Source: Sphaerothrix epifaneia
Lineage (GTDB): Bacteria > Cyanobacteriota > Cyanobacteriia > Phormidesmidales > Phormidesmidaceae
Assembly (NCBI RefSeq): GCF_042788235.1
Contig: NZ_JBHZOL010000102.1
Location: forward strand, 1 to 64,000
DNA length: 64,000 bases
Direction of reading: 5' to 3'
The position numbers were made by a program, and so were the translations under genes. Below the pieces are notes generated by a model. The model was not told the DNA's origin and did no database searches. It was given only the letters and a program-made list of their open reading frames with translations. Within the stretch, counting starts at the first letter, position 1. Each line of letters opens with the position of its first letter. This document shows, piece by piece, positions 1-9,878 of this stretch.

Positions 1-41
1 TGCTCCTGTTCGGAGGAACCATCACCTTGCGCGTCGGAATA

Positions 42-1161
42 GTTGCCTAACCTTTTCCCCGCAAGGGGACGGAAACTCCGTTCCGCAGGACTTAGATAGC
101 CCTGTTCCTCTTCTTGTTGCCTAACCTTTTCCCCGCAAGGGGACGGAAACATCAAAGTCCTTGTAAACTAATGTGTTCGGAATTTGCATGTTGCCTAACC
201 TTTTCCCCGCAAGGGGACGGAAACTTGAACGCCATTCTCTTCAACAAGTACAGGTTCTTTCGTATGTTGCCTAACCTTTTCCCCGCAAGGGGACGGAAAC
301 TAAGGCATAATAAATCTCCAGTAAACTAGAAAGAACCGTTGCCTAACCTTTTCCCCGCAAGGGGACGGAAACCAACGAAACCGTTGAAGTATCCACCTGC
401 AACCATGCTAATCGTTGCCTAACCTTTTCCCCGCAAGGGGACGGAAACGTAGCATTCATGATCAAAAATCTCCAAAGAAAGAACGTTGTCTAACCTTTTC
501 CCCGCAAGGGGACGGAAACAGTTGTCAGTGTTATCAGTGAACGTTGTAGAAGCCGCTTGGGCAACGAGTTGTCTAACCTTTTCCCCGCAAGGGGACGGAA
601 ACCACTAAAGTTGCACTAGACATGGTTAGATTTACTCGATTAACGTTGTCTAACCTTTTCCCCGCAAGGGGACGGAAACACAGGCTTGTTGAACTTAGTC
701 ATTTGTTTGCCTCCAAAGGGCATAGTTGTCTAACCTTTTCCCCGCAAGGGGACGGAAACATGGATTAAAATCCTTGTGCTTTTCGCACTTGTAGTTTTGT
801 GGATTTGAAAGTTGCCTAACCTTTTCCCCGCAAGGGGACGGAAACTTTACCAGATAAAAGATCTATAACCATTGAATTCATTGATCTACACCAATAAGAG
901 TTGCCTAACCTTTTCCCCGCAAGGGGACGGAAACAAGAGTAGCAATAGCTTTCATGGATTCACTCCGTTATGGAACGTTGCCTAACCTTTTCCCCGCAAG
1001 GGGACGGAAACCTCATGGGAATTATGTTCCTTAGAACTAACGACAAATTGTTGCCTAACCTTTTCCCCGCAAGGGGACGGAAACCGATTTACGGCGAGTC
1101 ATCGTAGATGCTCCCAAAAAATAAACGTTACCCAACCATTTCCCCGCAAGGAGAATGAATA
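42..1161 (+). CRISPR. CRISPR array, leader-distal end, 15 repeats
   Basis: Repeats of 35 bases start at 42, 116, 190, 266, 338, 414, 485, 568, 645, 725, 811, 900, 977 and 1050, with a degenerate last copy at 1127-1161. The repeat begins GTTGCCTAAC or GTTGTCTAAC and ends GGGGACGGAAAC. It can fold as a 5-bp stem TCCCC/GGGGA closed by a GCAA tetraloop. The 14 full spacers are 36 to 54 bases long; bases 1-41 are another spacer, possibly complete. The degenerate repeat on the right and the GAAAC 3' end indicate plus-strand transcription with the leader left of the window. No cas gene is present, so the type is unassigned; GAAAC-ended repeats and widely varying spacer lengths are common in cyanobacterial I-D and III systems. 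Confidence 0.97.
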
Positions 1162-1216
1162 TTCTAGGGCGCTATAAAACCCTGAATCTTAATAGTGCTA
1201 TGGCTTTTTTAACTAA

Positions 1217-1287
1217 GCGGATGATGGGACTCGAACCCACGACATTCAGCTTGGGAAGCTGACGTTCTACCACTGAACTACATCCGC
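1217..1287 (-). tRNA. tRNA-Gly (anticodon CCC)
   Basis: The minus strand folds as a 71-nt cloverleaf. The acceptor stem is GCGGATG with CATCCGC, the anticodon stem is TCAGC/GCTGA with loop TTCCCAA (anticodon CCC), and the T arm contains GGGTTCGAGTCCC. CCA is not encoded. It lies 55 bp beyond the last CRISPR repeat and is oriented against the array. Confidence 0.95.
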
Positions 1288-1383
1288 CAATAAAATCACA
1301 AGATTAGATTGAAGGCAGAAGGATGAAAACTAAGAAAAGCATCCTAATCGCCCATCTTTTTGCAGATTTCAACCATTATAAGG

Positions 1384-4300
1384 CTACTTGCCAATTGGGT
1401 AACGCGTTTCTGGCGCTTCTTTCAACATTTGAGGCGATCGCGCTTCTGCCGGAGCTGCGGTATCGGTAACGCGTCCTAAAAACTGGCTAAGGCGGTTTTG
1501 CAAACTGTCAACATAGGTGAAAAATACAGGCACTACTACCAGCGTCAACAGGGTAGAAAGAGTAAAGCCACCAATAACAGCGATCGCCATCGGGCTGCGA
1601 GTTTCGCCGCCTGCACCAATTTCTAACGCGATCGGCACCATCCCCGCCACCGTTGAAATAGACGTCATCAAAATAGGGCGCAGGCGAGTAATGCCCGCCG
1701 CCATCACCGCTTGCCGTCGCGACTGACCCTGCTGCCGCGCCATCAAGGCATAGTCCACCAGCAAAATTGAATTTTTAGTCACCAACCCCATCAACAGCAC
1801 AATGCCAATGAGGGCAAAGAGTCCCAGAGGTTTTTGAGTAATTAAAAGACCCAAAAAAGCGCCGCCGATGGAAAGGGGCAGCGCCATCATCACGGCAAAG
1901 GGATAGAGGAAGCTGTTGTAGAGCAGAATCAAGACGGCAAAAATCATCAGCACCGCTGTGCCCAGCGCCAAACCAAAGCGACTAAACACATCTCGCATAA
2001 TCTCGGCATCACCCACTGGCTCTTGAGTAACGCCAACGGGCAGGTTTTGCAGAGTGGGTAGCTGATTGACCGCCGCGATCGCTTCGCCTAGCGTCAGCCC
2101 TTGCAGGTTAGCGCCAATACTCACCTGACGAGCGCGATCAAAGCGGCTAATTTCGGCTGGGCCGCTGCCAAAGTTGATATCAGCAACGGCAGCTAGTGGC
2201 ACTAACTGCCCCGACTGACTTGGAACCTTGAGATTTTCAAGGGTGGTTAAATCAGAGCGAAACTCAGGCGCTAGCCGAACCCGAATGGGAATTTGCCGAT
2301 CGCCCAAATCAAAATCTGCGAGGTTGGCGTCTGTATCGCCTAGCGTTGCTAAAGAAGCCGTACGGGCGATCGCTTGAACAGACACACCCAAATCTGCCGC
2401 CCGTTGGGGATTAGGGCTAACCAAAATTTCGGGCTGCACCAGGCTGGCGCTAGAAGTCACCTCTACTAAGCCAGAGAGTTGGCGCATTTCTTGCGTTAGC
2501 GATCGCGCGGCTTTATCTAAAGCGACGGCATCTTCACTCTTTAGCACAATGGTTAAGTCTTTACCCTCGCCAGACGCGCCCTGACTGCGAAAGCTAATAC
2601 GAGCCCCCGGAATTTGTTGAAAAAACTGTCGGGCTTGTTGGCGAAACTCAGCTTGAGACACTGTGCGATTGGGCTTAAGGCGCACAAATAACTCAGCGCC
2701 ATTCACCCCGTAGCGTCCGCCTTCGAGGGAAAAAATGCTATCGACATCCGGCTGAGCGCTCAACTGCTCTGACAAACGCCGCGTAACGGCTTGCGTATTC
2801 TGCAACGTTGAACCAGGTGGTAATTCTGCCGTTAGCGTCACCAGGTCGCTATCTTCCGCCGTAAACAAATTGGTTGGCAGCAGAGGAACGAGCATTAAAC
2901 TGCCCACAAAAAAGAGCAAAGCCAAAGCCAGCGTAACTAACCGATGGCGCAAAGCTGCCCCCAACAAGCGACGATAAGGATAAAGACCCCGCTTTGTCGG
3001 GGGCGCGATCGCTGCATCGTAGCCATTTTGAGCACGACTGCCGTTGCCATTCGTGTGAGCTTTTTGAAAGCCATTCTGACTGGCCGGAACTGCTGCGGGT
3101 TTGGCCTTAAGTAAATAAGCTGCCATCATCGGCGTCATCAGTCGCGCCACCAGGGTAGAAAACATCGTAGCCGTTGCCACGGTGACGCCAAACGGCTGAA
3201 AGAACTGCCCCGGAATCCCCCCCATAAAAGCAACCGGAATAAACACAGCCACGATAGTAGCCGTCGTGGTAATGACGGCTAGCCCCACTTCGGCAGTTGA
3301 ATCGATCGCGGCCTGGTAGGGGCGCTTGCCCATGCGAATGTGACGTTCGACGTTTTCAATTTCTACAATGGCGTCATCGACCAGGTTGCCAACGGCCAGC
3401 GTTAAAGCCAGCAACGACATGCTGTTGAGCGTATATCCCAAAGCTTGAATGACTAAAAATGTCGGGATAATCGAAAGCGGCAAAGCACAAGCTGTAATTA
3501 GCGTGGCTCGCCAGTCTCGCAAGAAAATACCGACGACGACAACCGCGAGGACACACCCCATTACCAGGGCATCAATAGACGCTTGGTAAGAGTCGCGAAT
3601 GTCGGTTGCTTCGGTAAAAATAAGCTCAAAGGTAAGATCGCTGGGCAAGCTGGGTTTTAAGTCGGCGATCGCCTGCTCGACGGCTTCTTCTACGGAGACT
3701 AAAACGCTGCCATTGCTGCGAAAGACCGAGAAAGTGACGGTGGGTTGGTTGTTGAGAAAAGCAGACTGTCGAACCTCAGCAAAATCATCTGCAACACTGC
3801 CCAAACTGGCTAAAGGCACCGTGTTGCCATTGCTCAGTACAATTGGAAACTCAGCGATCGCCTCGACGGTTTCAGCACTGCCTAGAGTTCGTACCCCCTG
3901 TTCTTGTCCGGCCACGTCGGTGCGGCCACCGGGTAAGTCAATATTGAAGCTGCGGATTTGGTCGTTAACCTGCGTAGCTGTAATGCCCAAAGCATTGAGC
4001 CGAGCCGGATTGAGATCGACACGAATTTCGCGATCGACGCCGCCACCGCGTTCTACCTGAGCCACTCCCGGCACGGCTAGCAAAGCGCGACTAATCTCGC
4101 GATCCACCAGTTCGCTGAGTTCGGCAACCGAGCGCTGGGGCGAGCTCACCGCATAACTCAAAATAGGGCCGCCCCCAAATTCTAGTCGGCGGATATTAGG
4201 TTCTTGCGCGTCTTGAGGCAAATCTTGACGAATCCCAGCGATCGCATCTCGCACATCATTGGTGGCGCGATCAGTATTGGTACCCAACACGAAGCTAATC

Positions 4301-4584
4301 ACCGTCGTTGAACTACCGTCGTTAACCGTAGAGGTGATCTGATCGATGTTGCCCAGCCCCGCCACCGCGTCTTCTACCTTTTTGGTAACCTGAGTTTCTA
4401 ATTCTTCTGGCCCTGCTCCGGTTTGGGTAACCGTAACCCGCACCGCTGGAATATCAATATTGGGGTTGGCGTCAATGCCTAGCTGGCTAAAAGCAACCAG
4501 CCCTGCCACCGTCAGCACCAGAAAGAGGACAATCGTGGGAACCGGATTGCGAATAGACCAGCTTGAAGAGGAGGGAGAAGCCAT
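1384..4584 (-). CDS. RND multidrug efflux permease (HAE1/AcrB family)
   Basis: This is an inner-membrane proton-driven efflux pump of 1066 residues, the usual length for the family. An N-terminal membrane segment lies at about 12-33, followed by a porter domain starting FSQLGIDANPNIDIP. The proton-relay acidic pair is D403-D404 in GNLVDDAIVEIENVERH (TM4). The matching lysine is in the later LVTKNSILLVDYA segment (TM10). The central loop between the two halves holds a polar, low-complexity linker near 530-560. The adaptor gene lies directly upstream on the same strand, so the two form a pump operon. No outer-membrane TolC-type gene is adjacent, so that channel is presumably encoded elsewhere. 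The substrate cannot be read from sequence. Confidence 0.93.
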   Translation of the reverse strand: MASPSSSSWSIRNPVPTIVLFLVLTVAGLVAFSQLGIDANPNIDIPAVRVTVTQTGAGPEELETQVTKKVEDAVAGLGNIDQITSTVNDGSSTTVISFVLGTNTDRATNDVRDAIAGIRQDLPQDAQEPNIRRLEFGGGPILSYAVSSPQRSVAELSELVDREISRALLAVPGVAQVERGGGVDREIRVDLNPARLNALGITATQVNDQIRSFNIDLPGGRTDVAGQEQGVRTLGSAETVEAIAEFPIVLSNGNTVPLASLGSVADDFAEVRQSAFLNNQPTVTFSVFRSNGSVLVSVEEAVEQAIADLKPSLPSDLTFELIFTEATDIRDSYQASIDALVMGCVLAVVVVGIFLRDWRATLITACALPLSIIPTFLVIQALGYTLNSMSLLALTLAVGNLVDDAIVEIENVERHIRMGKRPYQAAIDSTAEVGLAVITTTATIVAVFIPVAFMGGIPGQFFQPFGVTVATATMFSTLVARLMTPMMAAYLLKAKPAAVPASQNGFQKAHTNGNGSRAQNGYDAAIAPPTKRGLYPYRRLLGAALRHRLVTLALALLFFVGSLMLVPLLPTNLFTAEDSDLVTLTAELPPGSTLQNTQAVTRRLSEQLSAQPDVDSIFSLEGGRYGVNGAELFVRLKPNRTVSQAEFRQQARQFFQQIPGARISFRSQGASGEGKDLTIVLKSEDAVALDKAARSLTQEMRQLSGLVEVTSSASLVQPEILVSPNPQRAADLGVSVQAIARTASLATLGDTDANLADFDLGDRQIPIRVRLAPEFRSDLTTLENLKVPSQSGQLVPLAAVADINFGSGPAEISRFDRARQVSIGANLQGLTLGEAIAAVNQLPTLQNLPVGVTQEPVGDAEIMRDVFSRFGLALGTAVLMIFAVLILLYNSFLYPFAVMMALPLSIGGAFLGLLITQKPLGLFALIGIVLLMGLVTKNSILLVDYALMARQQGQSRRQAVMAAGITRLRPILMTSISTVAGMVPIALEIGAGGETRSPMAIAVIGGFTLSTLLTLVVVPVFFTYVDSLQNRLSQFLGRVTDTAAPAEARSPQMLKEAPETRYPIGK

Positions 4585-4771
4585 AAAGGGTAGCGGGGGA
4601 AGGACGCGGTTAAGGGGAAAGCGAGGCAGCGGGACGGGTGAGCAGAGCGGCAGAATTGCTGGCGTTTGTCAGGTGAGCAGACCCTTAGCAGGGTTGAAGC
4701 GGTGGGGCAGGCGGGGGCACCGCTGATGGGGCTTTTGCCCAAGCTTTGTCTATGCGCTGCCGCTGCTCGAA

Positions 4772-6115
4772 TTACTCCAGAGCCGGAACGACTTCAACGC
4801 GATCGCCCGATTGCAAATAGCCAGCGCCAGATGTGACAACGCGATCGCCCCTTTCTAGCCCTGCTAAGATTTCAATTCGAGCGGCTTGCCCTGGGGTAGG
4901 CGGCAGGCGATCGCCGATTTGCACCGTTTGGGCTTGCGCTAAGCCTTCAGCCTGCACCACAAAAACCTGGTACTGGCCGTCATTTTGCGGCAAAACGGCG
5001 GCGGCGGGCACCGTCAGACCTGGGGCAGAATCTGTGACAATTGCGGCGCTCAAAAACATACCAGATTGCAAAAATGGACTCGACGGCAAGCTGATTTTGA
5101 CCTGAGCAGTACGGCTCTGAGGATCAATCAGCGGCTCAATCTGCCGCACGCTGCCTGTTAGCTGAATCCGATCGTCACTGTCGGACGTAATTTGAACGGG
5201 CGCACCCAGCGATATCTGTGCCAATTGCGTTTGCGGCACCTCAGCCGACAGTTCGAGTTGGTCATCGCGAATCAAGGTAAAGAGAGCCGTCCCCGTAGAG
5301 GAGACATCGCCCACTGTGGCGGTCTTTTCGGCAATAGTTCCGGCGCTAGGGGCTTTGACAACGGTTTGCTCAAGCTGGGTTTCTAATCGCTGGCGCTCAG
5401 CCTGCTGGCTGCGGACGTTGGCTTGAGCGCTGTCAATATTTGCCTCGGCCACCCGGATCGATTCTGCCGCTGTGAGGGCTTGAGTCGCCCGCGATTGAAG
5501 CTCTTCTTGGCTGATGGCACCGCGCTCGGCCAAACTTCGGTATCGCTGCAGGTTTTGCTGAGCCTCTGCTTGGCTGGCTTGGGCTTGGGCTAGCGTTGCT
5601 TGCTGCTGCGTTACCTGGGCTTCGGCGGCAGCAATTTGGGCTTCGGCCTGTTGAATTTGAGCCTGGAGCGTCGCATCATCCAAAATGGCTAAGGGTTGAC
5701 CCGCCGTTACGCGATCGCCTTCCCGCACCAATACCTGCTGAATTTGCAAACCGCTGACTTGGGGAGCTACCTGTAAAAGATCGGTCGCTTCAACCGTACC
5801 CGTGGTTTTGAGGGTACGGTTAACGGTGGTCATCTGAGCCGTTTCTATGGCAACGCTTTGGCTCGCCACCGGGGCTAGCGCTGCCGATTCGGTCGCTGGC
5901 GGTTGACGATTCAAAAACAAACGGTTGCCTAACAGGGCGATCGCCAATCCTAGCCCCAAACCCAGCATTAGCCCTCGGCTACCCCCTAGCCAATTCTGCT
6001 GATGGGGAGGGGCTACAGGCTGGTGAGGCAAAATTTCAGCGGTCTCCTCGTCAGCATCAGAGAAACTTGGGTAGGTCACAGGAATCCTGAGAAAATCAGA
6101 AGTAAATGTTAACAA
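4772..6115 (-). CDS. RND efflux adaptor (membrane fusion protein)
   Basis: This is the periplasmic adaptor linking the RND pump to an outer-membrane channel; 447 residues. A cytoplasmic N-terminal stretch of about 45 residues precedes one membrane anchor (about 48-67). It is followed by a lipoyl half-motif (VLVREGDRVTAGQPLAILDD), a long Gln/Ala-rich coiled-coil hairpin (about 145-245), the second lipoyl half (VKAPSAGTIAEKTATVGD) and beta-barrel and membrane-proximal domains ending in SGAGYLQSGDRVEV. It is first in the operon; the pump gene follows after 187 bp, a long gap for an operon. A shorter N-terminus starting just before the membrane anchor is possible. Confidence 0.92.
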   Translation of the reverse strand: MLTFTSDFLRIPVTYPSFSDADEETAEILPHQPVAPPHQQNWLGGSRGLMLGLGLGLAIALLGNRLFLNRQPPATESAALAPVASQSVAIETAQMTTVNRTLKTTGTVEATDLLQVAPQVSGLQIQQVLVREGDRVTAGQPLAILDDATLQAQIQQAEAQIAAAEAQVTQQQATLAQAQASQAEAQQNLQRYRSLAERGAISQEELQSRATQALTAAESIRVAEANIDSAQANVRSQQAERQRLETQLEQTVVKAPSAGTIAEKTATVGDVSSTGTALFTLIRDDQLELSAEVPQTQLAQISLGAPVQITSDSDDRIQLTGSVRQIEPLIDPQSRTAQVKISLPSSPFLQSGMFLSAAIVTDSAPGLTVPAAAVLPQNDGQYQVFVVQAEGLAQAQTVQIGDRLPPTPGQAARIEILAGLERGDRVVTSGAGYLQSGDRVEVVPALE

Positions 6116-6514
6116 ATATTGATTTCTATTGTGACTTATTTCTTTCCGCCAGGGTTATCTTCCGCTCGGCGGGTTCCGCTCTAACGGATTCACCTGAGCT
6201 TTTAATGTCAGCCAGCGGTCAGCCGTTTTTTTGACGCTTTTAAAAAGTATTGACCGCAATCACACCCAAAAAGGTTTCTACCTGCTCAAATAGAGTCAGG
6301 TCTGATCAACTCCTGGGTCAAAATTCCAAACAGGGTGTCCCTACCACTCGTGTGATAGCGTGACAACACTGGCATCTGAGCCTTTGAGCCTAGACCGCTC
6401 TCGCTTCACCCAACACTTGAGTACCTGTCTTTTGCCACCAGCAAAGTCTTAGTCTGAAGACAGCAAGTTTGGGTCTTAATCTATCCCATCAAACCTAAGA
6501 ACGAGTGTCCGCGC
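6116..6514. promoter_or_regulatory. Divergent intergenic region between efflux operon and HD gene
   Basis: This 399-bp stretch separates the minus-strand efflux operon from the plus-strand HD gene, so it must hold both promoters. I see no confident -35/-10 pair, no structured RNA and no small ORF with a convincing ribosome binding site. Confidence 0.4.
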
Positions 6515-7363
6515 ATGTTTAACGCTACTGAAATTCTAATTGCCGACTTTGTTGACAAGATTAGAACCGGATATCATCGCACTTATGGCGGCCTGAAGCC
6601 CAACTACGAAGACATTATTGCTTGGGCGGGTAGCATGGCGCTTGAAAATATTGCCAATAGCGATGCGCTTTATCACAACGTTGAACACACTATCTTAGTC
6701 ACCCTGGTAGGGCAGGAGATTTTGCGCGGCAAGCACATCCGCGAAGGGGGCGTCACCTGCGAAGACTGGCTCCACTTTATTATTTCGCTGGTGTGTCATG
6801 ACATTGGCTATGTCAAAGGGGTTTGTCGGGACGATCGCGATCGCGAAGGCATCTATGCCACCGGGACAGCCGGAGAGGTGGTACAGCTAGAACCAGGGTC
6901 TTCAGACGCGTCTCTCACGCCTTACCACGTTGATCGGGGCAAGTTGTTTATTGAAGAGCGTTTTGGCAAAAACAGCATTATTGATGCCGAACTGATCAAA
7001 TACAACATCGAGCTAACGCGCTTTCCCGTTCCTAAAGAAGAAGATCATCAAGACACGCAAAACTATCCAGGCTTATTGCGAGCCGCAGATTTAATTGGGC
7101 AGCTCAGCGATCCTCGCTACTTGCGCAAAATTAGCGCCCTGTTCTACGAGTTTGAAGAAACGGGACAAAACAAGTTTCTCAAGTACCGCGATCCGGGCGA
7201 TTTGCGTCGTAACTATCCCAAGTTTTACTGGAACGTCGTTCATCCTTATATTCAAGATGGCTTGCGCTATCTTTCGCTGACGCAGGAAGGTAAGCAGATT
7301 ATTGCTAACCTGTATTCAAACGTCTTCGTGGTTGAAAACGAAGCCATGGTGACTTCTCTGTAG
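6515..7363 (+). CDS. HD-domain metal-dependent phosphohydrolase
   Basis: This 282-residue protein has the HD signature: paired histidines in YHNVEHT (about residues 53-58), the catalytic pair in VCHDIGY (about 93-99), and a later Asp in LLRAADLIGQLSD. HD proteins bind one or two metal ions and hydrolyse phosphate esters, often of nucleotides; the substrate here is unknown. It resembles a conserved cyanobacterial family of stand-alone HD metalloproteins. No signal peptide or membrane segment is visible, so it is cytosolic. The permease gene starts 12 bp downstream, which suggests co-transcription. Confidence 0.85.
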   Translation: MFNATEILIADFVDKIRTGYHRTYGGLKPNYEDIIAWAGSMALENIANSDALYHNVEHTILVTLVGQEILRGKHIREGGVTCEDWLHFIISLVCHDIGYVKGVCRDDRDREGIYATGTAGEVVQLEPGSSDASLTPYHVDRGKLFIEERFGKNSIIDAELIKYNIELTRFPVPKEEDHQDTQNYPGLLRAADLIGQLSDPRYLRKISALFYEFEETGQNKFLKYRDPGDLRRNYPKFYWNVVHPYIQDGLRYLSLTQEGKQIIANLYSNVFVVENEAMVTSL

Positions 7364-7374
7364 TCTTTTTCAAG

Positions 7375-8535
7375 GTGATGGAGCGATTTTTTTCTCCGTT
7401 GCAGCGGCTGTTGCTAACCTGGCTGCTGTTAATTGTTACAGGCTCCTTAACGTTGGATGCCCTTAGCTTTGTCAGCGAGATTTTGAGCATTCTGGTTGCC
7501 GCTGGGCTAATTGCCTTTTTGCTCGACTACCCGGTCGCTCGGCTACAAAAGCTTGTGCCTAGAGGCATTGCGGCGGTTCTGGTCTATGGGCTAGCTGGTA
7601 TTACCGTGGCGCTGGCGGGGCTGACGGTGGTGCCGCTAATTTTAGAGCAAGGGCGATTACTCAGCACTAATTTCCCCAATTTGCTAGACTCAGCCCGACA
7701 GCAGCTACACGAATTTCAGGCTTGGAGCGAGTTGCGGGGGCTTCCCTTTGATGTGCCGTTGGTCGAGCAGCAAATTTTGTCACAGCTCAAGCAGCCAGCG
7801 CAAGCGATCGCCTCAGGTAGCTTAAATATCGTCTTGGGCACCTTCAACGGCTTTTTGGATTTGATTTTGATTTTGGTGCTGTCGTTTTACATGCTGCTCG
7901 ATGGTGAACGGGTTTGGCGAGGCTTGACGGCTTTTTTAGCGCCAGAAGTTCGTCGCCGTTTGACTCAGTCTTTACGCAGCAATTTGCAGCGGTTTGTGTC
8001 GGGGCAGCTTTCGCTAGGGCTATTTATGGCTATTGGTTTGGCTTTTGGCTTCTGGCTGCTGCGGGTACCGTTTTTCTTGTTGTTTGCTGTTTTTATCGGC
8101 ACGTTAGAAGTTTTGCCTTTTGTCGGCGCCACGATTGGCATTACCATTGTCACCCTGATTGTGGCCTCTCTGAATTTGTGGAAAGCGCTACAGGTGGTTG
8201 CTCTAGCGATCGCGCTGCAACAGGTCAAAGACAATCTTGTAGCGCCTCGCATTATGGGTAATCTGACAGGACTCAGCCCAGTCATTATCTTTTCGGCTTT
8301 GCTGCTAGGGGCGAGAGTGGGGGGTTTGCTAGGGGTGATTTTGGCAATTCCGCTGACAGGATTTGTACGCAGTTTGGCCGAAATTTTGCTAGACCCGACC
8401 TTACCGCCGCAAACGGGGCAGTTTTTTTGCAATCCTTTAGCCAAAGCCGCCAACGAAGCAGACGGGATGGATTTTGCTAAGAAGCAATCGGCGATCGCCC
8501 CGGCACTGGCTGAAGAAGAACCCACTTCGGTTTAG
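7375..8535 (+). CDS. AI-2E family transporter (PerM/YhhT-like permease)
   Basis: This polytopic membrane protein of 386 residues has the family pattern: two or three N-terminal membrane helices, a soluble alpha-helical stretch (about 100-165), then the conserved helical bundle with LPFVGATIGI and LLGARVGGLLGVILAIPLTGFV. Family members include transporters of AI-2 and Na+/H+ antiporters, so the substrate is open. The start is GTG at 7375 or ATG at 7378. It sits 12 bp after the HD gene. The C-terminal tail of about 50 residues is hydrophilic. Confidence 0.88.
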   Translation: MMERFFSPLQRLLLTWLLLIVTGSLTLDALSFVSEILSILVAAGLIAFLLDYPVARLQKLVPRGIAAVLVYGLAGITVALAGLTVVPLILEQGRLLSTNFPNLLDSARQQLHEFQAWSELRGLPFDVPLVEQQILSQLKQPAQAIASGSLNIVLGTFNGFLDLILILVLSFYMLLDGERVWRGLTAFLAPEVRRRLTQSLRSNLQRFVSGQLSLGLFMAIGLAFGFWLLRVPFFLLFAVFIGTLEVLPFVGATIGITIVTLIVASLNLWKALQVVALAIALQQVKDNLVAPRIMGNLTGLSPVIIFSALLLGARVGGLLGVILAIPLTGFVRSLAEILLDPTLPPQTGQFFCNPLAKAANEADGMDFAKKQSAIAPALAEEEPTSV

Positions 8536-8570
8536 TACACTAAATACACCCTTCAACCGAGTCAACGTTT

Positions 8571-9710
8571 ATGACCTGGTGGCAAAAACTCAAACGTAAT
8601 CGGCTGGCTCGCTTCGGTGCGGCCATTTTACTGCTGTTTTATATTGTCGTTGTTGGGGCGAATTTCTTTGCCCCTTACGGGCCTTATTCAGTACAGCCCA
8701 ATGGTTCGCTGCTGCCGCCAACGCAGGTTTACTGGCGCAATCAAACGACGGGTCGGTGGATAGGGCCGCATGTTTACCCCACCGAACAAGGCCCTGTAGA
8801 GCTAGAAACTGGCGATCGCGAACTGACGGCCAACTTCAACCAGCCTTGTCCATTGCGGCTGTTGGTAAAAGGCGACGAGTATCGTTTACTGCGCTTACAA
8901 CTTCCTTTGCCCACTCGCTTTTCCCTCCGCCAACCCCAGTTTGAAGACGTGACGCTGCTGCCAGGTATTCGCAGCGATCGCCACCTGTTTGGTGCCGTTG
9001 GGCCAGCTCGGATTAATCTTCTAGGCACTGACGAACAGGCTCGCGATCAGCTAAGTCGGCTAATTCATGGCGGCAGAATCAGCCTCACCATTGGCCTGGT
9101 CGGCATTGCGGTTTCTTTTCCCTTGGGGCTTTTGGTTGGCGGTATTTCGGGCTATTTTGGCGGCATCTTGGATGCGGTTTTGATGCGCTTTGTTGAAGTG
9201 CTGATGACGATTCCCAGCATTTATTTACTGGTGGCTTTGGCGGCGGTGTTGCCGCCTTCTCTAACCAGTGCCCAGCGGTTTTTGCTAATTATTTTGATTA
9301 CTTCGTTTGTGAGTTGGGCTGGGCTGGCGCGGGTGATTCGCGGCCAGGTACTTGCCATCAAAGAGCAAGAGTTTGTGCAAGCGTCTAGGGCGATGGGTGG
9401 GCGATCGCTGCATATTATCACCCGTCATGTGCTGCCGCAGACGTCAACCTACGTCATTATTTCAGCGACACTAGCCGTACCCAGCTTTATCATTGCTGAG
9501 GCTGTTTTGAGCTTAATTGGCTTGGGCATTCAAGAACCGGATCCCTCCTGGGGTAATATGCTCTCTTCTGCCACCAATGCCTCAATTTTACTGCTGCAAC
9601 CTTGGCTGATTTGGCCACCAGCCGCGCTAATTGTATTGACGGTGCTATCGTTTAACCTGCTAGGCGATGGCTTGCGCGATGCCCTCGATCCGCGCAGCTT
9701 GAAACAATAG
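8571..9710 (+). CDS. Peptide-type ABC transporter permease (DppC/OppC family)
   Basis: This inner-membrane permease of 379 residues has an N-terminal OppC-type helix (about 12-32, RNRLARFGAAILLLFY). About 120 residues of exported loop follow, before the conserved GTDEQARDQLSRLIHGGR element. The binding-protein-dependent transport domain comes next, with the EAA-type loop around SRAMGGRSLHIITRHVLP that contacts the ATPase. The ending GDGLRDALDPR is typical. The loop between the first helix and the core is longer than in enterobacterial DppC. No partner permease, ATPase or binding protein is adjacent; dispersed peptide transporter genes are common in cyanobacteria. Confidence 0.9.
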   Translation: MTWWQKLKRNRLARFGAAILLLFYIVVVGANFFAPYGPYSVQPNGSLLPPTQVYWRNQTTGRWIGPHVYPTEQGPVELETGDRELTANFNQPCPLRLLVKGDEYRLLRLQLPLPTRFSLRQPQFEDVTLLPGIRSDRHLFGAVGPARINLLGTDEQARDQLSRLIHGGRISLTIGLVGIAVSFPLGLLVGGISGYFGGILDAVLMRFVEVLMTIPSIYLLVALAAVLPPSLTSAQRFLLIILITSFVSWAGLARVIRGQVLAIKEQEFVQASRAMGGRSLHIITRHVLPQTSTYVIISATLAVPSFIIAEAVLSLIGLGIQEPDPSWGNMLSSATNASILLLQPWLIWPPAALIVLTVLSFNLLGDGLRDALDPRSLKQ

Positions 9711-9878
9711 CGCCAACTGGCTACTCGCAGCAAAATTAGCTTTGACCAATAGCTTTGTAGCTTGGGATGGCCAATTCTACCGATTGCGCTTTATCTTAAC
9801 CAGGGGCTTGTCAAGCGTCAGCGGTTAAGAGTCAATAGGAAAAGAGCTTTGGTTTTTTGCTGCTATTAAAAAGGATCT

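Noticed and set aside
114..329. 71-residue plus-strand ORF with repeated Pro/Arg motifs
   Set aside because: It lies wholly inside the CRISPR array; the repeated peptide is a translation of the repeat.
42..1161. Apparent preference for AAC at spacer 3' ends
   Set aside because: Only 4 of 15 spacers end in AAC (S6, S8, S12, S14); the sample is too small to propose a motif.
3599..4060. 153-residue ORF opposite the RND pump
   Set aside because: It is the antisense frame of a strongly coding gene; composition follows from codon bias of the real gene.
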